A stretch of 64,000 nucleotides of DNA from Hermodice carunculata (Eukaryota; Annelida; Polychaeta; Eunicida; Amphinomidae), in assembly GCA_964020975.1 (NCBI GenBank), contig OZ026629.1:46459351-46523350 (forward strand). Reading direction: 5' to 3'. Position 1 is the stretch's first letter, and each line of letters opens with the position of its first letter. The notes under the pieces were generated by a model. The model was not told the DNA's origin and did not search any database. It saw only the letters and a list, made by a program, of their open reading frames with translations. The position numbers and the translations under genes were made by a program. Below, piece after piece: positions 51,354 to 63,918 of the stretch.

Positions 51354-53350
51354 TATAATCTCAGCTGATTTGTCAGGCAGCTGAGGTTATAGAATGTTCC
51401 TCTGTCCTTCGTCGTCCGTTAACAATTTAACATTTTCGACTTCTTTAATACTCAAAAACTGTTGGCCAGATTTACTTTAAACTTAGTGGGGATGTACCAT
51501 GGATTGGTCTCTACCAAATTTCTTCAAAAGGTTACACTGTAGTGATGTTCTGATTTTTTTAAAATGAAAGTTTTTGTTCATTTTGCGCTAAAATCTGAAA
51601 AATTCTCCTTCTCCTAAACCGCTCAGCAAATTTTTTTTTCTCGAAATTGCATAGGGACACTTCTAGAGACCCCCAGACCTCAATTTCTTCAACAGGTGGC
51701 GGTGTGATATTGTTCCATTTTTTTAATGATTTTTTCCTCTATTTTCAACTTCGTGTCCAAAAAACATAACACAGATTGTTCTGAAACTCGGTGGAAGTGT
51801 AGCTTGTCGGTGGGGTAAACGAGATTATTCACCAGATGGTGATTCTCTGGATCCACTATTTTTACAGATTTTTTTTTTTAATTTGCGTACCTGTCAATTA
51901 ATACATGTACATGCATTACTATTGATTACTATGTAAGTCAATGAGGATTTCAATGGAAATTTACATTTTAGCTTCTCCAAAACCGTTTACCAGATTTACT
52001 TTAAACCTGGTAGGGATGAACCTTGGGTGGATTTCTGCCAAGTTTGTTCAAATGGTCACGATCTAGTGATTCGTCCGTCGTCTATCCATCTACAAGTTAC
52101 ATTTTAGACTGCTTTTCCAAAACCATCAGCCAGATGCACTTCAAACTTGGTGTGAATCTGCTCTAGGTGGGTCTCTTCCAAGGTTGTTCCATTAATAACG
52201 GTTCAGTGATTTTGAATGTTTTATGATTTTTTGTTCATTTTTTGGAAGAATTAAAAAAAATTCCGAAACCACGAGGCGAGGCCCATTGCTTGAGAATTGC
52301 ATAAGGACTCTTCTAGGCACCCATAGACTTTAATCTGTCCAACAGATGGCGCCGCATTTTGATTTTTTCAAAATGAAATTTTGTGCGTTAAAGCTATTTT
52401 GGACTTGTTCTCTGAAATTTTCACTCAGATTGTGCTGAAATTTGGCAGAAATGTAGCTTGAGGAAGGGTCAAGCAAACTTGTTCACGATCCGGATTCCTC
52501 GTTTTTAACGATTTTTTTTTTCCATTCGGTTACTTATTGGATAATGAATACATTCCTATTGATTACTATGCAACTCAATGAGCACTGCAATGCTACTTCA
52601 CATTTTCGACTTCTCTAAAACCGTCAGCCAGATCCTCAAACTTGGTAGGGATCTACCTTGGGTGGGTCTCTACTAAATTTGTTCAACGGGTCATGCTCCA
52701 CTAATATTTGGAATTCTCGTCAATTTTTTTGTTAGTTTTTTTTGGCAAAAAAATCCGAAATAATCTTTCAATTGCTTAGTAATTGCATAGGGACATTTCT
52801 AGAGACCCCTGGACCTTCATTTGTTCAACAGGTGGCGCTGTGATTTTTCTTTTTTGTGTGAATTTTTGTGTGTTGAAGCTATTTACGACTTGTCCGAAGG
52901 TGTTACACAGGTTGTGCTAAAACCTGGTAGATAGAAGCATCAGCAAAAAATTGTCACTAGTTGGTGAAGCTCTGGACTCCTGATTTTTAAGGGAATTTTC
53001 ACTTCGGGTACTTGTTGGTCAATGTGTACATTCCTGTTGATTATCATGTAAGTCCATAGGGATTGCAGATTTTTTACTTCTTCTCCAAAAGCATCAGCCA
53101 GATTGGCTTGGTGCAGATATGCCTTGGTGAGTCTCTATTAAATTCCTTCAAGTGGTCATGCTCCAGTGATTTTTTTTTTTTTTCTGATTTTCTTTCTTTT
53201 TTTTTGGGGGGGGGGGGGGGAATCTTAGAAGCTTTCTTCTATAAAGCCACTGGCCAACGTGGTTGAAAGTACACACAAGCGATTCTGGGTAAACAGTATG
53301 TATGTTCGTTTGAAAGTGTCAAGGTCTGCTGAGGACGGGCTGCTCAAACA
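51354..53350 (+). mobile_element. Hairpin-ended repeat element, long copy
   Basis: It starts with the hairpin TATAATCTCAGCTG..CAGCTGAGGTTATA (51354-51391) and ends with AGGACGGGCTGCTCAAACAGTCCT (about 53330-53353). The body holds about four degenerate units with shared phrases: 'TTGATTACTATGTAAGTC', 'ACATTTTCGACTTCTC', 'AAAACCGTCAGCCAGAT', 'GGATCTACCTTGGGTGGG', 'GCATAGGGACACTTCTAGAG' and 'CAACAGGTGGCGCTGTGAT'. No coding frame is present. The reverse-oriented copy is at 21600-22915. The right end leads straight into a (TA)n-(TATG)n tract. Confidence 0.75.
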
Positions 53351-53366
53351 GTCCTGTTGTATTATT

Positions 53367-53370
<4 letters not shown>

Positions 53371-53436
<66 letters not shown>

Positions 53437-53604
53437 GTATATATGTATGTATGTATGTATGTGTGTGTGTATGTATGTATGTATGTATGTATGTATGTAT
53501 GTATGTATGTATGTATGTATGTATGTATGTATGTGTGTGTATGTATGTATGTATGTATGTATGTATGTATGTATGTATGTATGTATGTATGTATGTATGT
53601 ATAT
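53371..53604. repeat. Compound microsatellite (TA)n-(TATG)n
   Basis: About 25 TA units followed by roughly 40 TATG units with a few TGTG interruptions. Its layout is the same as the tract at 6949-7118, and both follow a copy of the hairpin-ended repeat. Confidence 0.97.
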
Positions 53605-55681
53605 GAGTGCAGTGTTTGTACTAATAAGAAGACTTCTGGTGATTTTTTCCATTATTTGCTATCTCTACACTCTGGTATATATGAAGCATGGTGTCTGTCA
53701 TTGTTTCAGATATACTTCAATGGTATTCTAATGTTTTTTTTATCATATTTGTCCTAGTCTTGGCGCAGTGTGTGCTTATGTGCCAAAAATTACGTACACT
53801 GCTTATTGAACGAACTTGACTCATCGTTATAGTGATCGTACCATAATTTTAACTTCTTATTTGACTTTGGCTATACTATTTGTGTCCATAATGTATGACA
53901 AATCATTGTTATACATTATAGTTTCCTTTCAACATGGGCGTACAAACTTCATTTCATGCTTAAGGTCGTCTGTTGGATCACAGATCTAGCACCTTGTGTA
54001 AGCCTTTTTGATACTTATAGCCAGTGATAATCGTATTCGTGAAAATTCTGTACCTAGACAAAAGCTGCATGACCTTCCTTCTGTCATGCGACCATTCGTA
54101 GTCATGCCCGTGACAAATATCAGTTAAATAATTTCAGACCTCGTACCGAATTTGATATTATATTTTTTTCCGAAGCTTTTCTTTGCCCGAATTTTCCAGC
54201 TGATAGCTTTAATATTTCTGGTTCTTACTACATTATTCGTCGCGATCGAAAAAGTGCTGCAGTTGGGCCTATGGCTCTGTTTGTTTGTTTGTTTGCTTTT
54301 TTCTCACGAAGTTTTAGTATTTTGATCAAATAGTTTAATGCCTTCATTTGGTGTCTGATGTGGAGTGGCAACTTTCCTGTTTCAGCATAAAGCGCTGTTG
54401 TGTTTGTTTCCTGACATTTAGTGTTCACTTGAAATTATTAAGGGGATCTTTTCTATAACATCTACAGGTTTACCACAAGTCCAGTCTTTATAACCATACT
54501 CTACTACAGTACGAGTGTTACTTGGGAGTCAAACATGTCGAAAGCCTGTGGAGTTGGACGACGGGGCCTACTACTCAGTAATATGTATATACTAAAGATG
54601 AGCTTGTTTGTTTTACAGCAAGGTATGTATATATAGTACCTGGTCATGTTTTCTTGTGTTAACCAAACGCTTAAGTACTTATGCTGTTTACTTCTCTTGG
54701 TTCGAGATCCTTGTGATGGAACTTGCCTCTTTGTAAAACACCTAAAACTGAATGTATTTTCCCACTCATATTATCATTCCATTTAACCCTGCATCCCCCC
54801 CCCCACACACACACACACACTCCCGAGCACTGCGCTGATGTAAACCATAAAGCAATATATGTCGATTGACGCAATCTATAACTTTTGTGAACTGGTTACA
54901 GCTAATATTACATTTTTGTACAATATGAGTATGAAGGTCGTCCTGCGTTGTTGAGCCGTATCTCGCCATTGAAGTCTGCTACCATCTTTTTATTTTTTAG
55001 TTATTTATTTATTTTTTTGCAAAGGAAGGAAAATCACCACGTTTCTTTATGGCGAAGGTTAAGAAATGACCGCCTTTTGTATTTAGAAAAAGAGAATATA
55101 GAATACCCCTCTACCCTTTTCGCAGCCATGTACCCTCACGCTTCTTGGAGAACCTGACTGCCACCTGTGCATATGACGATGATGATGACCACGACGATAA
55201 AGATTATGAAACAAAAGAAAAATAAGAATAAGATTATGGAAAACCGAAAATTTCAAATTCAATTTCTAAAGATGATGAATATAGGAATTTCTTTATTTTC
55301 TTATGACTACATATCTCTTTTGATATATTTATAACCAGCTGCCCAAAGAGGTACTCGATCTAAGTGCAGAAATGGATGGGATGCATAATCTATTCCGTGT
55401 AGACATTGTCAACACGACAAAAGCTTTGTATGTTTTTTTTTTGGGGGGGGGGGGGAGTGATTAGTCATGTCATGTTAGTAAGTCTCTCATGACACTTCAG
55501 ATCCGTCGAAACATCAAATCCAAGTTCTAAAGAAGGTGACAGTATAGTAGTAAATGTCATTATGATTACTATTTATGCCACACAAGGTACAGCAGCAAAG
55601 ACAGCAGTTTATCAGCCTAGCTATTGTTGCAGGAACAGAACATAATTATTAATAAAATGCAACAAACGTATATAACAAAGT

Positions 55682-55683
<2 letters not shown>
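53605..55683. other. Intergenic DNA without a recognised gene
   Basis: Mostly unique-looking. A short (AC)n and C-run occur at about 54796-54821, and an oligo-G run at about 55442-55455. No exon recognised. Confidence 0.45.

Positions 55684-55752
<69 letters not shown>
55684..55752. repeat. (TA)n microsatellite
   Basis: About 34 uninterrupted TA units. Confidence 0.97.
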
Positions 55753-55755
<3 letters not shown>

Positions 55756-55844
55756 TGTATACACTGAAGCGTAGACAATGAAGCAATAGACTGTGTCAAG
55801 TTTGAATAATGTGAACTATCTAGCAGTAACATATAACCCCTGAT

Positions 55845-55863
55845 CTTTCTTTCTTTCTTTCTT

Positions 55864-55916
<53 letters not shown>

Positions 55917-55918
55917 TT
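55845..55918. repeat. (CTTT)n-(CT)n pyrimidine microsatellite
   Basis: Six CTTT units then about 24 CT units with one interruption. Long one-strand pyrimidine tract. Confidence 0.95.
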
Positions 55919-56819
55919 ATTTTATCATAACCCTTTAATCTTTACCTTGGCAGTTATTCTTCCACAGCCACCACAAAGCTGTGACCGTTTTGATGCCACA
56001 AACAAGCACTCGTTCATCTATTTTTTTCATATTTTCAAACCTAACATTAAGGGTGGTTTATGTCTATTGCTTTATTTGTATACTGGGTTGGTGTTTTTTT
56101 GTATGAATATATTCTGGAATAAGAAACTCGATCGGGAAACAGGGATGTCCACAATCAAACTATATGTTCAGCTAAATATGGTGATAAATATAAACAACCA
56201 TGTCATAAATCATGTGAATACGTCGTTCGCTACCCGGAATAACATGCTATATGTATAGCTATATACAATAACATGCTATATATATTATATATTCCCCGTC
56301 GAGCCGCACCCTCCCGAGACCCGAAGGGTCTCTGGAGGATACAGCTCGAGGGGGAACTGTACACAGTACAAGCTAGGACACTGACCTAGCCGTGGTGTAG
56401 CGTATAAGCATATGGTTCTGATATGTGATCCCAGTTTCTGTAAAAGAAAGACTTGCATTTGTATTGTATTAAAAAAACTCATCCATTTATACGTTATAAT
56501 AACTGTGTACTACCACAGTTCTATAAATTTTGAAAAAAAAATGTCATGGACCATTAATTGAAAAAAAGTTCCAGCTAACATAAATATAGATTGCAGTGTA
56601 ATATTTATCGTTCTTACCAGTATGCAGTGCTGCTCTCGGAGACAAACACAGGTTTATAAAATGTCTTGATGGACACAAGAAAGTAGGCCTAATGAAACTG
56701 AAATAGTAAACAACTGAACTATTTACACCATCGGGATATTTTAATGCTGCTGCTGTAATCAATCAATCGAATCAATTAATCAGTAAATAAGTAGATAACT
56801 AACTGACCAAATGACTGAC

Positions 56820-56880
56820 TGACTGACTAAATAAATAAAATAAATAGATAGATAAATAAATGAATGAATGAATGAATGAA

Positions 56881-56931
<51 letters not shown>

Positions 56932-56957
56932 AAAATAAATAAATAAATAAATAAACA
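56820..56957. repeat. (AAAT)n / (GAAT)n tetranucleotide array
   Basis: GACT, GATA, GAAT and mainly AAAT units in a row, about 138 bp. Reverse-strand frames of Leu-Phe-Ile-Tyr are artefacts of the repeat. Confidence 0.95.
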
Positions 56958-57929
56958 TTCTGAACTGAGGTACTGCAATGTAGACGTAGCAATAAAATTA
57001 TTCAATACACTTGTTTTGCCAACAACAGTATGTGGTTTTGAATTTTGGACTCCAATCCTTGCAGGCTGTGTTTGACGCCCTGCAATGCAGACTCTGCGGG
57101 CCACAAGCAACTAAAACTACGCAAGTCTTATTACCTATAATATAGGTACAGGTGAGGCCTACATAATGAATACTCTGCGTCCGAACTATATGTACATAGA
57201 GTTATCTATGTTTTTCATCAGGGCGTGGCTAAAGTTGGTTGCCTATATGCAGGGAGGTGGATGTTCCATCTCCTTTTTCGCTCGACTTATGGGTCGTTAA
57301 CATGTTACAACTTGTGTCTGTCCATTGATACTTGGGTTTCTACCAGTGTGAAATTTTAGGGTACTTAAATTCTCATATATTTAAGTAACATATCTGACTA
57401 TAACCAACTTTTTGAGGTATTTTGGAGTGATATATGCTAGAATTTAACTATTTTGCTAGAATTTTAGGGTAAGCACAAATACCCTTGAGTTGAAATTTGT
57501 AGATATTTTATTTACCATTTTTATCCTCTGGTGGAAACTGTTTTAATTGGGCCCATGTAACTTTTAGAACTTATCAAGTATGCATACAAAATCCAGGTCA
57601 AGTTGGATTTTGGTGGTTCCACCTATAACACGAACATTTTATGAACGTGCACCATCATCATCGATAATATTTGGTCATTTTCCTCTGAAGTTCAGTGGGA
57701 TCGTTGGGAAGGTGTCTTGCTTATGATACCAGTGGCGCCACCTTTACTTTGACCAAGGAGGGTAGTTCTACCCTTCTTGGTTTGACAGAAATTGTGAGCC
57801 AAAAATATGGAAAACTGATCTAGGATGTACATCTAAACAGCGACAATTTTTATTCCAGTACTATTCAATGGACAGATAATAAAGTGGTCATTGCAAAGTT
57901 TCCATCAAGAACTTGCAAAAGTAGGTCCA

Positions 57930-58060
57930 TTGTGTGAAATTCTTATTCTTTTTGTATTGAGTCTATCATAAATTTGTTGGGTGATCTTCAAGTTTCCATT
58001 GGGTGGAAATTCTTGTTGCTTTTGTATGCAGCCTATCACAAATTTCTTTTGAATTTGGGA
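57930..58060. repeat. Imperfect tandem duplication, period about 78 bp
   Basis: GTGTGAAATTCTTATTC... TCTATCATAAATTTGTTGG (57933) recurs as GGTGGAAATTCTTGTTGC... CCTATCACAAATTTCTTTTG (58011). Diverged, non-coding. Confidence 0.65.
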
Positions 58061-59572
58061 ATGCGTGGGGTTTTTTTTGTTTTTTGTTTTGCTGGTCTTT
58101 TTTTTAATTATTACATGAAACATGAATAAGTTAACTAAATTTTAAAACCTAGATTTGTTTCTTATTTCATCTTGTATTTTTTTTTCACTTCTTTTTCAGC
58201 GAAATTAATTTTTTAATCCATCAATCAATCAAATCGCGCGGTCAGGCTTTTTCAAATAGGCAGAACTTCTTTACATAGGCCTACCGCCTTTTATGTCAGT
58301 TGTTCATTCAGCTGAGCGTACCTTCATTTCCGTGATTTTAAGCGCACCATTAGCTCTCACTGACAGAGAATGTCAACAGACGATGCAAGTGGAACTTGAC
58401 GGGAAGCATTTGAAATGAGAAGGTAATTCATGTGACGAAGGCACGATAAAATTAAATGCAAGTTTCCACAACTAATTAAAAGCTGTAAATTGAGTTAACA
58501 TACTTTGGCTGCAAATGACTGGATTATTGATAGAATTTATCCGCAAGATTACAGAGAACCCACTCTGCCTCTGGACAGTCAAGTGGACTCCGTCACGCCT
58601 CATGGTGGTCCTTGCTCACTTGATTCCAACCAAAGAGGTATCATACGGCATCCAGTTTTGCAAGTTTACAAGCTTTATAGCAATCCATTTTCAGAAAATG
58701 AAATTCTGTTTAGGCATGGAGGTACATAATAACATGTAAAAACAAGACTATACCTCAAATGTAGAATTCGTGGGTTGATGGTTGCAACAGTAGGGTTTGA
58801 GATGGTGAGCCACATGTGACCTGATATGCCCGACGATATGGCTTACCTGCTAAAGAAACCCAGTCTTGGGTGCAACAGTTAATATGTAAGAAACCAAGTT
58901 ACTGTCAATGTATATTCAGAGGACATCCATGATGATTAGTCAGACTGCATGGTTTGCAGGTTGGGCGAGAGTCCCAGTGAATACCCAAGTAGATGACAGA
59001 AGACAACCAATCAACAGAAAGATACAGAATATTCATTTACCTGTGTTGAGCTTTGGCTGAGTGCATGATGTGACATTAAAAAGTATTTCTAAGATTTGCC
59101 TGAAGAAAATTCATTAAAATGAGAATTAGTATTAGAATGCCCATTGACTTTAATGCATGGAATATAAGCTTGGCCTACCTTTCTTTTATACAGTTACTAT
59201 GATTCAAATAAAAGGGAAAATGTCATTTTTCATTTAAGGAAGTATTTAATCTTAATTTGTATTCCTCTCGGTAGGTAATGATAAATTGAGTTAAATTAAA
59301 AAAAAACAAAAAAAAAAAAAAAAAAAAAAAAAAAACCCAAACAAACAAAAAATACTTTGAGTAGGAGAAGATAAACTCCATAGTACAGTTTCTGATGAAA
59401 TGTGTAGGTGCAAGCGAACCATTATGTCTGAAATGGACTCGTAGGAGACAAGCAAGACTTCAGAGAACAATCAGAAGAGATCCAGACAGTCAGGTTACTT
59501 TACAAGGCAAGTTTATGACATGCTAAGGATGCTGGGCCACTATCTTGGTTATAGGTTATCAAGGATAACTTT
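58061..59572. other. Upstream region of the ASB gene, no certain feature
   Basis: AT-rich with an A-rich tract at about 59299-59336. The phrase GAATTAGTATTAGAATGCCC (about 59122) is a scrap of the hairpin-ended family. A possible splice donor AGAAG|GTAATT near 58421 could mark a 5' untranslated exon. Two overlapping 74-codon frames at 58505-58739 have no recognised homology. Confidence 0.35.
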
Positions 59573-59712
59573 CTATCTCTGAGTATAGAAACAGTATAGC
59601 CATGCAATTAAAATTTTTACTAAAACACTTAAGAATATGATAAACAGTTATCTGAGCATAGAAACAGTATAGCAATAGGGTTTAATTTTTTAATAAAACA
59701 TTCAAGAACGTT
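59573..59712. repeat. Imperfect tandem duplication next to the fold-back element
   Basis: 'CTGAGTATAGAAACAGTATAGC' (about 59579) recurs as 'CTGAGCATAGAAACAGTATAGC' (about 59653), each followed by 'TTTAATAAAACA'-like sequence, with a period of about 74 bp. Confidence 0.7.
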
Positions 59713-59766
59713 ATAACAATTTGGGTTCTGGTGACTAGACCAAGTTTCACTAAGCATGGTATGTTA

Positions 59767-60442
59767 TAGTCTTTCTTAAGACCCTTTCTTACATAATTCA
59801 TTATAAAACAAAATAGCTAATGCATATTATAAAAATATATGAGGGGCGGCCATAGCTTCGAGCCAAAACAGGCCAGGCCATGAATCTGTCCTGGAGAGGA
59901 GAAGAAAGGGTCTTTTAACTTTGGCTGGGTTCCGGTAGCATCCGTGCGGCGGCACTACAGTGCCAGTAAAAAAACACACTGGCTGGGCAACAGCCACCCG
60001 AAACACGCAGGTACACTTTGATAACACATGCTGTAGTAGGTCTATGGCTGGGCAACAGTGTCAGAGGACCATGAACTTTGTTCCTCTGTTGCAAGTTTGC
60101 CCAGACTTCTGTAGCACAGCTGCTAGTGCAGTTCATGGTCCTCTGACACTGTTGCCCAGCCATAGATCTGCTGTAACATAATATCAAAGTGTACCTGCAT
60201 GTTTCGGGTGGCTGTTGCCCAACCGGTGTGTTTTTTCACCACCACCGCAGCACTGCCAAAAGGATGTGAGCGGAACCCGGCCAAAGTTAAAAGACCCTTT
60301 CTTCACTCCTCTCCAGGACCACTTCGCAGCCGAGTCTTTTTTTGCTTGACGCTATGGCTGCCCCCTCATCTTTTTCATAATATTCATTCATTAGCTATTT
60401 TTTTATAATGAATTAACTGAGAAAGGGTCTTAAGAAAGACTA
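59767..60442. mobile_element. Fold-back (long terminal inverted repeat) element, 676 bp
   Basis: The whole segment is one imperfect palindrome. Its outer ends are TAGTCTTTCTTAAGACCC and the reverse complement. Arms of about 310 bp match throughout, with 'AAAGGGTCTTTTAACTTTGG', 'GGGCAACAGCCACCCGAAAC' and 'GCAGGTACACTTTGATA' on each side. The innermost 36 bp are perfect (60042-60077 with 60130-60165) around a 52-bp loop. It is GC-richer than its surroundings. Open frames in it are mirror images and are not genes. It ends about 285 bp upstream of the ASB start codon. No clear target duplication beyond a TA at each end. Confidence 0.85.
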
Positions 60443-60726
60443 GTAATGTTAAATCGGTTAATTTCTATATTTAGCTACCATCATCCAAATAAAAGGGAAA
60501 AAATTAAGTAGGAGAAGAGAAACACCTAAAATGACAATGGTCATGTCAGTACATGCCCACAGAGTGTATCATTAGTAAACAAAGAAACAAACCGTTAATA
60601 CTATCCCCCCCCCCCCCAAATCTGGGACAATTCCAACCACAAACCACAGTACATGTACAGTTATTGTACTGAATTAGATGCAATAAATTGAGAGTGTTGA
60701 TTATGGCATTGTAGGTGCACTGAAAT
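60443..60726 (+). promoter_or_regulatory. Immediate 5' flank of the ASB gene
   Basis: The 284 bases between the fold-back element and the start codon contain an oligo-C run (60605-60616). A possible splice acceptor ATTGTAG|GTGCAC lies at about 60713, suggesting a 5' UTR intron. No TATA box or other promoter element is recognisable. The stretch near 60475-60525 resembles 59200-59370 on the far side of the fold-back element. Confidence 0.3.
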
Positions 60727-63192
60727 ATGGGAAGCCTAGAAGGTGAAGAAATCCTGCGTGCAGTGTGTCAGGGCAAAAGACAAGAAGTGAAGCATCTGCT
60801 GCAGACAGGGCAAGCCAGTCCTGATGCTATTGACAGATTTGGTACATCAGCTCTTGTAAGAGCAATAGAGCACAAAGATGTGGTCATGGTGCAGCACCTA
60901 CTGGAGAGTGGTGCTAGTTCCAGCATGGCATGCTGGTGGCGCCACTGTCAAACCAAGTGTGATGTTCAGGTGCAGCCAATTGAGGTGGCTGTGCATATGC
61001 AGAATGAGGAGATTGTCAGGCTACTACTGGAACATGGCTGTCATGAGAGTGACTGGGGCAAGTGGAAAGTGTTTCAGGACCCTGTCCTGATTGCAGTAAG
61101 AAATGGTAGCAAGGGGTTGGTCAGAATTCTGGTCAACCATGGCTTCGATATGTACCTGGGTTTGCATGGTGCTATACTAGAAAAGGACACGGCCATGCTG
61201 GACTTACTAATTAAACTGGGTGCTGATTTGAACAACGAGGATTTAGTACCCCTTGTCATTGCTGCAAACAATGAAGATATTGAGCTATGTAGTCATCTCA
61301 TAGAGCTTGGAGCAAGTTTAAATGGCCCAATTGGAAAACTAGGGGAATCTCCGTTAATTATTGCTTTGTGGCGGGGATTGACAAAGGCAGTACCTGTGTT
61401 GCTGTCGCTAGGTTGTGATGTCAATGTCCGCTGCATGTCACACCTTCCAATAACATCATTGTCCCCAAATGGTGCTCTGAAGCAGAGTGAAATTGCCGGG
61501 GCTTCACCACTGCACATGGCAGTAGCGAAGCAATATGTGCATATAGTCAATCCTCTCATCAAAGCTGGTTGTAAGGTCAACAGTCCAGATGCCAAGGGCA
61601 ATACATCCCTTCACATTGCTTGCCAGCAACCATGGGTGAAAAAAAGTTCCAGTCTAATCAAGGAACTCTTGAAGCACCAGAATGAAAAGAAAGAGGAGAA
61701 TGTTGGGAATGGTAGTTTGGAATTGGACTCAATGAACCATGCTGGCTTGACTCCTTTAGCCCTTGCAGTTCAGAGTAGGAACATAGATGCAGTAAGGATG
61801 CTGGTAGAAGCAGGTGCCTGTGCCAATTTATGTGCAGGATTACTTCACAAGTCTGTCTGTCTGGGATCAGAGGACTTGGTTGTGTTGATGTTGCATGCAG
61901 GTTGTGATGTGAATGGTCACGATGTGGATTGTGCCACACCAATCCAACTAGCCATCAGGAACAAGGATTACACCATCACCGATATGCTGATTGATGCAGG
62001 AGCAGACCTGACTGTTTACACAAAAACTAAGGCAAACATGGTGCATTTGGCGGCAGAATGTGCATCTGAGGACATTCTTGAGCTTGTGATAACCCACCTA
62101 AGTCGACCTAAAAAATACATTAATGCCAGAGATGAGTTTTTGAACACTCCACTGATGCTGGCAGTGAGACGGCCTGATGGTCACCTTTGCTGTCAGGTGC
62201 TGATTGATTGTGGGGCATTTCTAAATTGTCAGGATGCCAATGGAGAGACTGCTTTGTCCAGTAGCATTTACTTTGGAAGTGAACGCTGTGCGGAAATTCT
62301 AATCTCTCAGGGAGCAAATTTAGATCTAGTGGATAAAAGGTAAGTTGATTTACCAACATTCAACATGGTAAAAAATATGTGATCTGTGACATATAGAGAA
62401 ATTAAGTGTGCTTGTTACCCAGAAAATTGTAGTTTTTTGTAAGGTATAAAGGCACTATGAATTATAGTGCAATGCAAACATATTTCCTCTCAGCAATGTG
62501 CTTCCTTGAATCAAGTACTGTAAATATAGGTCTGTTTGTTGGACATGCCATTAAGCAGGTAAGACTGTTTACTTTGTCAGTTTCTGCAGTGCCCTGTGTG
62601 ATATGCAGTTTCTTATCATATTATTGTAAGTTGTGGTGGTTGCATACACTGATCATGAGGATATATTAAAATATGTGGCATACCAGTTGAAGCTTGAAAG
62701 ATCCAATTGTTTCCAATATACTTGTGCATGGATTAAAGAGAAACCATGGTAAGTAAAGCCATGCATATGTGGTGAAGTGTCGTGTTTACCCTGTTGCCTA
62801 CAAGATTCTTTCAAATGAGCTACTGATATGTATGTACATGCTCTTCTTGCAGAGTAACCAGTCCAATGTATTGGGCTATCTTCAATGCACGAGTAGAGAC
62901 CATCAAACAGCTAGTCGTGGCTGGGTCCCATCTTACCTTGAAGATGCTTCAGGGATATCCAAAGAACTTGACTGTGAAAAGAAATGCTCAACTGTATAAG
63001 TGGTTGTTGACTATGGTTACTGAGCCTCGCTCATTACAGGATATATGTGGCCTTGCAATCCGTAGGTGCCTCGTCAGTCACGCTGCTGAGAGAGGCATAT
63101 ATCCTCTGATCAACTGTCTATGCCTGCCACAAAAGCTGAAAGATTACCTCAGGTTTGAAAGGCATTGTGATTCTTATGACAGTGAACTGTGA
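60727..63192 (+). CDS. Ankyrin-repeat and SOCS-box (ASB-type) protein, 650 residues, 2 exons
   Basis: Exons are 60727-62339 and 62853-63192 (stop TGA 63190-63192), donor AG|GTAAGT and acceptor TTGCAG, in phase. In-frame TGA at 60721-60723 supports ATG 60727 (MGSLEGEEILRAVCQG). Residues from about 5 to 570 form roughly fourteen ankyrin repeats, such as GTSALVRAIEHKDVVMVQHL, SPLHMAVAKQYVHIVNPLIK and TPLALAVQSRNIDAVRMLV. The last coding exon carries a SOCS box at about 596-640: SLQDICGLAIRRCLVSHAAE is the Elongin B/C-binding BC box and LCLPQKLKDYLRF is the Cullin-5-type box. ASB proteins are substrate-receptor subunits of Cullin-5 RING E3 ubiquitin ligases, with the ankyrin stack binding the substrate. 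All but the last repeat and the SOCS box are encoded in one large exon. I cannot assign it to a specific vertebrate ASB number. No damage is seen. Confidence 0.92.
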
Positions 63193-63918
63193 AAGACCTC
63201 ATATTTTATTTGTCTACTGCAGACATGCTGGTGATGCTGGGTAAGACAGTCTTGTGTCTTGAGAGGCATCTTCCAACACTACTGCTTTGTCTACAGTTAC
63301 ATCTGACCAGTTATGTGGAAAAAAGCAAAACAATTACACTGGCTGTGGCTGTTTATATGTCTTTTCATTTTACTTGATTTATGTATGTTTTGTATGTGAA
63401 GCCAGAAATTGAGCAAAACTGGGGAAGTTAAGCTCTTGAATATTGTGCCTTTTCATATGACTTGGACGTCATGTTTTTATTGTGATATTATGATTACTCT
63501 TATGTTAAAGGGTTTTTAGCTCTACTGACCCTAGGTTGCAGAGCTGATGTGATTCCATGACTTGCTGTCTAATCCTTCCATCCATAAACTTTGTGCTTTT
63601 TAATTTCTCGGGACACAGTCCACAGTTTTCAAGTGACCCATACACACGTATAACCTTCAGGACTTACCAAGTGTGTAAAAATCTCGGTTGAATTGGATAT
63701 TAGTGGCACCAACAACAGTATTCTGTAATGTGTGGGTCAAAATGTAAGAATCTTGTGAACACTCTAGCATCTGTATTTTTGGTGTATCTTCAAGAAATTT
63801 AGTGGGATTGTGAAAGTCAAAATCTTGATTACTTTAATGTGATAGTAGTGAGGTCCTGCTACTCATCAGATTGTCACTTGAGGAAGTTCCATCCCATGTG
63901 CACAATTTCATCCATGTA
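63193..63918 (+). other. ASB 3' UTR and downstream flank
   Basis: No further exon is recognised and no canonical AATAAA is obvious in the 700 bases after the stop. The sequence is AT-rich, ending at the start of a MITE-like repeat at 63919. Confidence 0.4.

Noticed and set aside
58505-58739. Two overlapping 74-codon frames on +
   Set aside because: Neither shows a known domain, and two frames open over the same bases is expected by chance in such DNA.
59827-60408. Open frames on both strands with MFRVAVAQPVCFF and similar
   Set aside because: They are mirror images of each other produced by the fold-back palindrome.
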